DNA of 64,000 bases, from the NCBI GenBank assembly GCA_033239005.1, contig BSQZ01000061.1, positions 3,832,001 to 3,896,000 of the forward strand, given 5' to 3'. Of this stretch, positions 55,770-64,000 are shown piece by piece. Below the pieces are notes generated by a model. It made no database searches. It saw only the letters and a program-made list of their open reading frames with translations, and had not been told where the DNA came from. The DNA comes from Lamellibrachia satsuma. Taxonomy: Eukaryota; Annelida; Polychaeta; Sabellida; Siboglinidae. Position numbers and translations under genes: made by a program. How positions within the stretch are numbered: position 1 is the first letter of the stretch; the number at the start of each line of letters is the position of its first letter.

Positions 55770-56548
55770 TGTGTGTATCCTAGGTGGGAAATACCGTCAA
55801 ATCTTTGTTCCAGCAGGCCAGAGATCAGAGTCATAAAGCAAGTTAGGTTTAGGAATGTCAACACACAGCTTGAAAGAAGAATATGAGTTGTGTCGGGTTG
55901 GTAATCGCTCACATGAGCATTTCAAACTCAAAGTTGATGACACGTAAGTATATAGAATTCTTCACAAGTTGTGTCAGCATGGAATCCTGTGAGAAAGAAC
56001 TCCGCAGGTATAAGTCGCACCGGTGCACACTTAAGACTACAATTGGAAGAGTTTCCTGCGGTCATGGTGTGTGACTTACGATTAGATGTCAGTGGTTTAA
56101 CAGTGTTGCGAGACTTTTTGGAGATTACTGTTGTCCACAGTGGCGAAGTAGTGCTACCAGTGATAGATGTAGAAGCTGTAGTAGTTGACAGAGTGGCTGT
56201 CGATACATCAGATCGTGAAGAATTAGTTGCAGAGGTCGACACAGCGGATCATGAAGAAGTAGTTGTCGAGGTCGACACAGCGGGTCTTGAAAGAGAAGTT
56301 GCAGTTGTCGACACAGCGGATCGTGAAGAAGTAGTAGTTGGAGAGGTCGATACTGCAGATCGTGAAGAAATAATTGGAGAAGTAGACACGGCGGATCGTG
56401 AAGAAACAGTTGCCATGTTGGATGGAGCAGTTGTCTTGGGGGCAGATCGAACTCTTGAAGAAGTAGATACGGCAGATTTCGGAGACATCTCACGTATGGC
56501 AGGTGTTGGAGAAGATGTAGAAACTGAAGTCGTTGCGGCTGGCGTCAC
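55770..56548 (-). pseudogene. LINE D ORF1, partial
   Basis: A Ser/Thr-rich tract with SRSAVST repeats (33-36-base units, 56200-56480), then LIPAEFFLTGFHADTTCEEF; after a shift it reads CERLPTRHNSYSSFKLCVDI and DLWPAGTK. The last motifs are typical of the C-terminal RNA-binding part of such ORF1 proteins. One stop and one frameshift. The opposite-strand frame (55971-56603) is a shadow. Confidence 0.7.
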
Positions 56549-57299
56549 GTTCAGTGAAAAAGTACAGGTAGCAGTGGTGAAACAAGAATGGGGATTTGCG
56601 TAGAAAGTTCAGACACTGAATCGACAAGAGTTTTATGAGATAGTTAGAGATAAGTTAAGGTAGTCAGCTCGCCTAGTGCTGTGGGCTTGTCATTTGAAAC
56701 ACTTTCAGAAGTATGTGATTCAAATGCTTAACTAAATGTCAGTTGACATGTCCCGTTGTCATAATTAATTCAGGGGAATAGTATATATGTTTATGCTCTA
56801 TGCAATGTGGCAGTGTAACACTGTGCTCAGTAGTTTCTAAATACTAAGCGAAATTATCTTTCTATGCATTTTATTTTTAAAAGACAACGCACGACAATAA
56901 TGCGCCTTTGAGATATTGAGGAATGGACACGTATGCTAAAAAAAAACATTATTACATTAATCATCCGGTTCTTTTCTGATTCTTTTTAACCCTAGTTACT
57001 GCATTTCACAAATATTATTTTGGTGTTTCAATATGATTTATAATTATATGTAACGATTAATTGGTATATTGCAGGTGCGCTTGTTTGTGTCAAGTTCACC
57101 TTACAAATACTAATCACATGGATCGTGACAATTGTGAAGATTGCGACAGTTTGTTTCCCTAGTTATCAATAAATCAACGTACAACCACGTATCAATATAA
57201 AATATTATAAATTCATAGTATGCAGCAATTATACAAGAGCCCGTAAAACTTACCAAGTAGGCGGAGCTTAACAACATCTACTGCGCATGACACGACCCT

Positions 57300-57495
57300 G
57301 CCAATATCCTCTGTAGTACAGACGAATAACCCATTGTATGGCTAACTGGAGTGAACTGTGGTAACGAGAAAGATTGAAGGTGGTAATGTTATCAATGTCT
57401 CTGAGGCTGGCTGGTAGATTGCTACACAAGTGTACTGCCAGTTTTTTGGCAAAGGTTCTTTCGCCGTAGGTGCCTGTCTGTGCGTGGCACGGTCA
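57300..57495 (-). mobile_element. possible LINE RT C-terminal remnant
   Basis: The minus strand reads QTGTYGERTFAKKLAVHLCS, then NLPASLRDIDNITTF, resembling the WNxLPxxIRxxxxxxxF ending of many non-LTR RT proteins. Nothing upstream was recognised. Confidence 0.45.
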
Positions 57496-57499
57496 ACTA

Positions 57500-58690
57500 C
57501 AGGGGATACTGTTGGCGCGTCATCCACATTCATAGATATTTCAACACCAGGATAACCCAAGGCTGCCATCTTCTCCGGGTGGTGTTATGAGCAAGTTTGT
57601 GCTTCGGCAGCCTGAAGTTTGAAAGCTTTCTTTCCACGAGCCATTTCTTTAGCAAAGTTGGCTGCGTAGGGAACTTAAACGAAATGCATATGTTTTACTA
57701 GCGTTTGCATAACAAAGTCGAACATTAATTAACTAAGTTATCTTTAACGACTTTGATTCATTCCTATGATATAGAAAACTGCTTGTTTATTTGACTTATA
57801 TAATACCAACGTTATCACCATTTTAATTAGGAAATTCAGTTGTAGAAATGGTAATTTAATATGTGCATATCATAAGTGCAGCCAAGAACTGCAATTTAAG
57901 TAATACTTTGAAACATTGTACCTTAATGACTTTTAGTATAATTAAATGGTACTGTAAAAAAATAGTATTTCATGATAGTAAATAGGTTTAATTTTAAAAC
58001 ACAATACATGGAATAATAATAATCGTAATAAATCAATAAAGCGATATTCACATTACATTTACATTGTCACGATCATAGAATGTAGTTTACAGCAACAAAT
58101 AAATACATTTTGTGACTGTGTACATTTTGTGACTGTGTAGCATTTGTAAGTCAGTCTTGCTCAGCGCCATCAAATTAAAACATTCGTAGTTCGATAGCGT
58201 AACAAGTTAGTCCTTTTGTGAGTGTAACGAATTCACACGGTGACCGTGTTAAATGACGTCACCTGGCGGTACAGTAGGCAACAAGATAATTCGACATTTG
58301 CGAAACAAAGTTTGTACTTTGATAACGTTTCTTCCCAATCCCACTGTGAGAGCGACGATGAAAGTTTTAGTCAACGCTACCTTAACGCAACACAGTAGGC
58401 GACGGCCTGCAGACCACAAATAGATGACCACGGGCATTACGCAAGCACGTGCGACAAGCAAGCGCGTGCGACAAGCAAGCGTACGTCGCTGAGACCTAGA
58501 TGCTCAGGTCTAGCTTAGTGTGGATTTGACGAATTTTCATATTTTGGTCTTTCACCAGAATGTTTCCGCTGCATAACCAGCAGTCAAAAATTGTTACCGG
58601 CTTTCTTTAGCTTTCTCAGTCAGCATAACAGCTCCGAGCTTAGCTTGGTTAAATCTTAATTTTCAAAAATACGATTTGAAACCAAAGTTT
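57500..58690. other. stretch without recognised gene
   Basis: AT-rich with duplicated ttttgtgactgtgtacat (58110-58140) and agcaagcgcgtgcgacaagc (58440-58480). No exon or RNA was recognised. Confidence 0.5.
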
Positions 58691-58699
58691 TACTGTTTG

Positions 58700-59035
58700 T
58701 CTTTAAGTTGCTCCGATATTTGCAGATAGCGTCACGGCGACGTTCATACTTGAGTCGGACAATAACCGTGCGGGGGGCGTCCCTCGGCAACTTTGCGGCC
58801 GATTTTGGTGCGCGCGCTCAGTTTCCTGAACCTTCTGGGGTAATTTTCATCTTGTTATTTATGATGCACATCAGTTCATTTTCAATCTCCGCAGCCCCCA
58901 CCGCCTCTGATATACCTTCAAACCTAACGTTAGGTCTACGACTGTATTGTTCTAGTTTATTATTGTTAGACTTCGGCGAGTTGATTCTTTTTTCTAGTTA
59001 TTCGATCGTATTTTCTTTCTATGACTTTTTGTAAC
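58700..59035 (-). mobile_element. L1-like LINE ORF1 remnant
   Basis: The minus strand reads ERKYDRITRKKNQLA, SRRPNVRFEGISEAV, ENELMCIINNKMKITP, a stop, then in another frame DAPRTVIVRLKYERRRDAIC and KYRSNLK. This is the coiled coil plus RRM-type block (RRxNxRxxGIxE ... PRxVIVRLxxxxxRDAI) of L1/Tx1-type ORF1. One frameshift. Confidence 0.7.
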
Positions 59036-59039
59036 TGTT

Positions 59040-59419
59040 CAACGATCCATTTGGCAGTAGAGACCTCCAAGTTACCATGACGATAGTCGAGGTGCATGGG
59101 GCGGGAACTACCCAGACCGCCACTCCTTTCCACCCCAAAGTTCATAGATTTGTGACATGAGTGTGGGCGTAATGTCTTGGCTTTTTGTATAGAGGATGTG
59201 GAGCAGAGTTGTCATAGTATTAGCATCCAGGTATACAATCCATTGTTTCTCTATCATAAAGAGTTTGTGATTCTGTCTGACTGTCTGTCTGTCTGCAAGT
59301 GTCGTCATATCTCAATCAGTCTCGCATGTCTGGTGCTGAACCTTTGTAGGCGTGCCCGGGGGTCCACGGGGATGATTTGTACGTTAAGGAAATCTAAAAT
59401 TATGATGTATATGGTTGTT
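59040..59419. other. stretch without recognised gene
   Basis: A tctg microsatellite near 59277-59300; otherwise nothing supported. Confidence 0.5.
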
Positions 59420-59521
59420 TGACGTAGATTACGTAACTGAGAACAACAGCAGTTCGTAGTTACGTACACTTGTTACCAACGCTATTTTCTAGGATTCTTC
59501 AGAATTACGTAATCTACGTCA
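59420..59521. repeat. 17-base perfect inverted repeat
   Basis: tgacgtagattacgtaa at 59420-59436 and ttacgtaatctacgtca at 59505-59521, with 68 bases between. It could be a small foldback element or a hairpin. Confidence 0.75.
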
Positions 59522-59529
59522 AATGATAC

Positions 59530-60290
59530 GAATGCTGCGTGAAACCGGCTGTTGTAGACCGTTTTAGGGCACGAAGATGGCATTGCACTGCCAAAACTTG
59601 ACTGGGTAGTGCAAATTGTCATAGACAATTCAATTCAGCGTGGCAACTTGTGGATTATTTCCATGAATTGTCAAATATTTACTAGAGATACTACTAGACT
59701 AGAATACTAATATAGAAATACTAGAAATGGCATAACGGTTATTTATGTTTCATTGCAGAAGTCATAAACCCTAGCAACGACTGCCTTTACTCCCGTGCAA
59801 CGTCAGGCAACATGCCCTGTAAACATGGTATTCAGGGCGAAACATTCACATTCGTTAAACGAAGCAACTGCTTTGTCAAGAAACCAATTTTGTCTCTATT
59901 CGAACATCTGTGTTTTGAGATCGTCCCTCTATTGTAATCTGTCTTGATGCCACCACAACTTAGCTTTTGTAATTTTACGTTTTTTAATTCTGGGTGTAAC
60001 TGACATTGATGTAAAGAGGGTGTGTTTGTTAGGGGGTCCCAGGTTAAAAACAAATATGCCTTTTCAAGTAACTGAGATGTCAAAACATGTATAAAAATAC
60101 ATGACAATTCAGCGAAATAATCCATAAGCTGTCACACTGAATCGAAATCCGCCGAAATGTGCAGTGTGCAATACTTTTAGGTGTAGCTACCCCATGCGCC
60201 CTCTGGAATAAAATACCCTGTCAGCATAGATTGTTCTTTTAAACACGTTCAGTTTAACCAATTTATTGATGGTTCAATAAAGATTTACAC
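59530..60290. other. stretch without recognised gene
   Basis: Small hairpin aattgtcatagacaatt near 59618. No exon was recognised. Confidence 0.5.
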
Positions 60291-60299
60291 TTTTTCTAA

Positions 60300-60480
60300 G
60301 TCAAAGGTGAGTATTTTCTCAGGTTGTCCATTGGACAGACTGCTTGAGCCGCCGCTCAACCCGATGTATCCCGCCCTGAAGGATACATCGTGACTGGCCA
60401 ATGTTGGGGCGATCCCGGGATAGACCCCCTCTCCTTGACAGGCGTGGGGAGAAATACAGACGAGGTATGTCAGGCCTTTT
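60300..60480 (+). ncRNA. candidate structured RNA with consecutive hairpins
   Basis: Three perfect stems in 66 bases: tgtcc/ggaca (60325-60337), ttgagc/gctcaa with loop cgcc (60344-60359), and a 10-base stem cgatgtatcc/ggatacatcg (60362-60390). They are followed by atcccgggat (60412-60421) within ggggc...acccc. GC content is higher than the surroundings. caaag|gtgagt at 60305 also looks like a splice donor. No known RNA family was recognised and the strand is unproven. Confidence 0.35.
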
Positions 60481-60787
60481 ATTTTTTTAATTGGTTTACG
60501 GATTTGCCGACCCGATATGCTCGTTTTTGAAAACAAAGATTACTTTACGTTTTTATCGTGTCGTATTTTAACATGAAGCATTTGTTTATTGTGCTCATAT
60601 TACGAAGAAAATAACTGACACTACGTTATGAAATAAAAATGCATCGGTTTAGTCAACAACTTAGTTTGCATTTATGTAAGATTTCTTTGTCGACTGCAAA
60701 AAGGTATAAATTGAACGCCTTCCTTTTTAACATCGCGCGGATATTATACAATGTGGCTGATAAGCATCTTTCCTGATTGCTTTGCGA

Positions 60788-61020
60788 CTGGTCCGGTGGC
60801 TAGATGGTGGTGCTCGCCTGGTGATCAGAAGGTTCTGACTTCGAACGGTGGCCAAGCCAGTCGTTTTGTAAGATAGGGTACAACACGTCGACTCGTCACC
60901 CTCCTAGCGTATGGAGAGAAAGATGGAAGTATGATGTCTTTCAGACGGGACACTGAAAGCTACTTCTAACTAGTGTCTAATGTCTATGCAGGGGGATGCA
61001 AACTATCGCATATATGAAAT
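60788..61020 (+). mobile_element. tRNA-derived SINE
   Basis: It starts with ggtccggtggctagatggtg (A-box-like), then gatcagaaggttctgacttcgaac (B-box-like), then ggccaagccagt. An unrelated body runs through tctttcagacgggacactga to gggggatgcaaac. The head folds roughly like a tRNA but lacks a proper acceptor stem pairing, so it is a SINE rather than a tRNA gene. Confidence 0.55.
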
Positions 61021-61439
61021 TAATCAAGAGATTAAGATTAATTTGACTCGCTTCACAGAAGTTATAACATTGTAGATCACTTAAACGTGTAGCTATGTTG
61101 TGTTGCCCATTCGGCTTCAACTATTCCGTTACGTTTGCATCTGGGGAACGTTTCACTAATGCGCGTAAATGCATGTATCTACAGGTGTAAACAAAAGCAA
61201 AAAGTCAACAAACACAAAATCAAAGACGTTACAACCAGGAACACCTTAAAATCCTCTGCAATACAGGACATTTCGGCGTGAGAAGTGCCGGGGATCGTGA
61301 GTCCTAGGTCAGGCTGTCCGTTCCGCGCACAGACCGGCACCTGCGGCGAACCAGCCAGCCTCAGGGACACTGATAACATTACCATCTTCAATCGATCTCG
61401 TTGCCACAGTTAACTCAGCTCTGAATGAGTACATTGCTA

Positions 61440-61580
61440 CAGACAGTGGTAGATATGTGAACGAATAGTCTTCGCGCAGTAATTGCACCGTAGCCGAATG
61501 CTTCCCATATAAGCCGAGATGGTGTTGGATTGAACAGATCTAGCAAGGGGTGGAGTGTAAAGCGTTTTCGTGTACCGTGC
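61440..61580 (+). mobile_element. SINE body, diverged copy
   Basis: gatatgtgaacgaatag, cagtaattgcac, gccgaatgcttcccat and attgaacagatctagcaagg line up in order with 10830-10960 in the duplicated block. About 75 percent identity by eye. Confidence 0.55.
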
Positions 61581-61599
61581 TACCATATTATAAAAAATG

Positions 61600-62300
61600 C
61601 ACGTGCACATGCACGCATACATCCAGTCATACAAGCATACATGCACACGCGCACGTACTCGATTTTCACAGTACTACAGGTTGTGCGTTATCATAAGAAT
61701 AGATGAACAAGATACGACTGGCTGATGATCCCATCTTTCTTTCTAACTGTCGTTGGGTCATCAGTTATATATGCATATGGACGACCAATAAAATATGGCC
61801 CCTTTGTTCGTGCTGATCCATCGTCGTTGTATGAAGAAATTAATGCGATTCACAGCACAAACTCAACATTAAATATGAACCTAGCATACCACTTGGTTAC
61901 ATTTCTAAGTAACGGATTACACGAAAGGAGATCGTGTGAATAATGCGTGAATTACATATTTATCCAAATATTAACCACAAAAAAACACAAACAAACAAAG
62001 ATGCAAACATCACGTGCGCGCGCGCAAGTACGCACACACACACATCCACACGTCACATTAAACATTTGTCATCGCCTTTATGATAATATGTATCCCGGAT
62101 ATTTAATACCATCACCTAATAGCAACACAACAATACAAAACAGGTATATGGTTGTTGCTATGAAAAAGCATCAAGTTGTTGAATAAAGCAAATATCGCTG
62201 CAACAAATGCAATAATACTTCTGTTACAACTGTTTACAACTGCAACTGCCGCCCAGACAGTGCAGGGATGTTGCCGATGTAGGTGTCTTTATTCAGCTGT
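61600..62300. other. stretch without recognised gene
   Basis: Short cacg/cata runs near 61600-61650 and gcgcgcgcaagtacgcacac near 62018. Reading frames here are short. Confidence 0.5.
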
Positions 62301-62309
62301 AAGTGTACA

Positions 62310-62800
62310 ATACGTGTACAGTTACTTCAATGTGTTACACGCGTACACGTGGTATATTTATTTAAATGTGATATATACGTACTCTAGTGTACAGTTGTTT
62401 CAATGTGTTACACGCATACTCTCGTGCACAGCTATTTCAATGTGTTACACGTGTACACTCGTTACATTTATGTCAATGTGTTAAACACTTACTCTCGTGT
62501 ACAGTTATTTCAATGTGCTACACGCGTAATCTCGTGTGCAGTAATTTCAATGTGTTACACGCGTACTCTCGTAGTTATTTCCATGTGTTACACTCATACA
62601 CTCGGTACATTTATTTCAATGTGTTACACGCGTACTCTCGTGTGCAGTTATTTCATTGTGTTACACGCGTACTCTCGTGTAAAGTTACTTCAATGTGTTA
62701 CACGCGTACTCTCGTGTGTAGTTATTTCAATGTGTTACACGCGTACTCTCGTAGTTACTTCAATGTGATACACGCGTACATTCGGCACAGTTATTTCAAT
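62310..62800. repeat. 36-42-bp minisatellite, about 13 units
   Basis: The unit is gttatttcaatgtgttacac plus gcgtactctcgtgtaca, with length variants lacking tgtgca. All three plus frames look open for over 100 codons because of the repeat; there is no independent coding evidence. Confidence 0.9.
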
Positions 62801-62871
62801 GTGTTTCTCAAGCCTCAAGTGATTACACTCCAAACACCCCAAACTTGGGCTAACGCAGGAGTTTGTGGTGG

Positions 62872-62885
62872 ACTGTGCGCATGCG
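62872..62885. promoter_or_regulatory. NRF-1-like palindrome gtgcgcatgcgc
   Basis: tgtgcgcatgcgctgt matches the consensus core GCGCATGCGC. No transcript start is visible nearby, so this is only a motif observation. Confidence 0.3.
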
Positions 62886-63104
62886 CTGTGGGTGGTACAT
62901 ACAACTAAAAGACTAGTATCTTTAATGTTGCTGAAAGGTTTTTATTTGAAAGTTTTATTTATTTTATGTCTCGGATGTTAGATGAAAATGTTTAATAGGT
63001 TGGTTATGTGTATGGATACTGTCGCTGTCTTGCCACATGCACACATAGACAGTCTCCATACACACACCATGGATAAGTTTACGCTGAGCACTGTGTTTTA
63101 AAGA

Positions 63105-63525
63105 CAGTTTAGGTGAGGAGGTGTGGTGAAAGGGAGTTCCGTGGTGGCTTCTTGAAATGATTTGGGGTTTTATATGTTAGTAAGTTTTGGTGGAATCATG
63201 TTCCATATGCGAATTGCTCGGGGATAAAATGAAAAGACCATTGCATTTAAACGACATCTGGTATTGTCCACGGTTTCGAGAGCGGGTTAGTAGGCCTGGG
63301 GGTGATCTCGATAATGTTATTTAGAATTTTGTAGAAGGTTGTGGCTTGTTTAATATTACGTTTTCGTTCAAGGGTTGGCCATCCAAGGGCAGTAATTAGT
63401 GATACTGCTGAGGTGAGCGCTGTATGCTTCCTCGGTAGAGTTTTCGTGTCTCGTTTAAGCATTTTTTCCACAGGTGTGGACGTGTATTTGTAAATATTTT
63501 TGTACAGCGTTGGATGCAAATGACT
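63105..63525 (-). mobile_element. LINE RT C-terminal remnant
   Basis: The minus strand reads HTALTSAVSLITALGWPTLE, then RKRNIKQATTFYKILNNII; after a shift it reads NTRCRLNAMVFSFYPRAIR and IWNMIPPKLTNI. This is the LGWxxLxxRRxxxxxxxxYKI ... FFPRxIxxWNxLPxx ending of non-LTR RT proteins. The final 470 bases of the window show nothing I can support. Confidence 0.7.
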
Positions 63526-64000
63526 GAAGAACGTCCTAGTGAATGATTTTTTTAATTCGTCATATTCTTAATTATTGGCGATTGAACATTGTTTTGGTGA
63601 GCGGTCAACCGGATCGGTCGCTACACGCCTACCAGGAATAAACTGCCGAGCGAGTTTTCGTCAGGTGCGTCTATCAGTCTACCAGAATGTCGTCAATGTG
63701 CGTCTCAAGCGACCTATTGAACACTGCTAACAACATCAGTGACATGTGACCATGTTTGGGTGTGTTCCAATTTGCTGCATCAGTAACTCTATTATGTAAA
63801 CATGTTGACTTTCACCGGCTGTCAACTACGGGCCATAGGGGCCAACATTATGAAGACGAACTTAACGGTACCACTCAAAACATTCCTTACTCTTCGATCA
63901 CTAAATATACGTGCAACTTCCAGAACGCACCGGGGAACTACTGTTGGAATAAACCATTTTCGTCCAATTTCTTCCGAAATAACAACTGGAAGACGATTAA

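Larger units (their letters stand above)
52731..56600 (-). mobile_element. LINE D, non-LTR retrotransposon with ORF1 and ORF2
   Basis: Minus strand, about 3.9 kb. ORF1 with a Ser/Thr-rich repeat part and a conserved C-terminal end, then endonuclease, RT and a decayed C-terminal part, ending in a (TTA)n tail at 52731-52756. Of a different clade from LINEs A-C; I do not assign the clade. The 5' end is not defined. Confidence 0.8.

Noticed and set aside
55971..56603. A 210-residue Asp/Glu/Val-rich plus-strand frame
   Set aside because: Antisense shadow of the Ser/Thr-rich repeat of LINE D ORF1.
60295..60500. Spliced-leader RNA gene
   Set aside because: A donor-like site and hairpins exist, but there is no clear Sm site or tandem copies; kept only as a generic structured RNA candidate.
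60788..60870. Functional tRNA gene
   Set aside because: Promoter-like boxes are present but the acceptor stem does not pair and a SINE body follows.
62387..62908. A 173-residue plus-strand frame of FNVLHAYSR repeats
   Set aside because: Translation of a minisatellite; there is no start context, splice site or family match.

Overview
The window is animal nuclear DNA: introns with GT-AG borders, many non-LTR retrotransposons, a MULE-type DNA transposon, SINEs and dozens of minisatellites. No bacterial or organellar genes were seen. Exons resembling vertebrate UVRAG, a kinesin-4 (KIF21) exon, CR1-type LINEs with an esterase ORF1, and tandem repeats that span splice sites together suggest an invertebrate deuterostome. 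A cephalochordate (Branchiostoma-like) is my best guess, by inference only. All family names come from recognising motifs and recalled family sequences; no search was run.

Layout. (1) 1-4543: single-copy flank with foldback repeats, three minisatellites and two probable 3' exons of a minus-strand UVRAG-like gene. (2) 4544-15758 and 15759-27291: a head-to-tail duplication of about 11.2-11.5 kb with near-identical copies. Each holds the same UVRAG exons (coiled coil through the conserved C-terminal part) on the minus strand, plus one KIF21-like exon further upstream. The second half of the unit (Y) was duplicated earlier. A third Y copy runs from 26822 to about 31000, so the order is X1-Y1-X2-Y2-Y3. 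At least five exon edges carry tandem arrays whose unit contains the exon border and its splice site. A further array is an in-exon expansion of an 11-residue coding unit. Both UVRAG copies share a premature TAG, and the KIF21-like exon has a frameshift and a TAG, so this tract looks like a decayed or partial gene copy.

(3) 31476-32226: two well-bordered minus-strand exons of a gene I do not recognise. (4) 32258-36155: a near full-length CR1-type LINE (esterase ORF1, endonuclease, reverse transcriptase). (5) 36156-48204: a minus-strand ZSWIM/FAR1-like gene of MULE origin. Its first exon is at 47965-48204; the main exon (39598 to about 36156) is broken by four in-frame stops and by a FLYWCH-MULE transposon (37614-39422) with a perfect 9-bp target duplication. 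The intron is filled with LINE B, LINE C nested in B, an L2-like LINE, an RTE remnant and a CR1 remnant. (6) 48.2-64 kb: mostly intergenic, with another LINE (52731 to about 56600), L1-like ORF1 and other LINE remnants, two SINEs, inverted-repeat elements, a possible structured RNA near 60.3 kb and a minisatellite at 62.3-62.8 kb.

Apart from the MULE transposase, no complete, intact protein-coding gene was found. What the window offers is a record of how exons, splice-site minisatellites, segmental duplication and nested transposons built an accessory locus.
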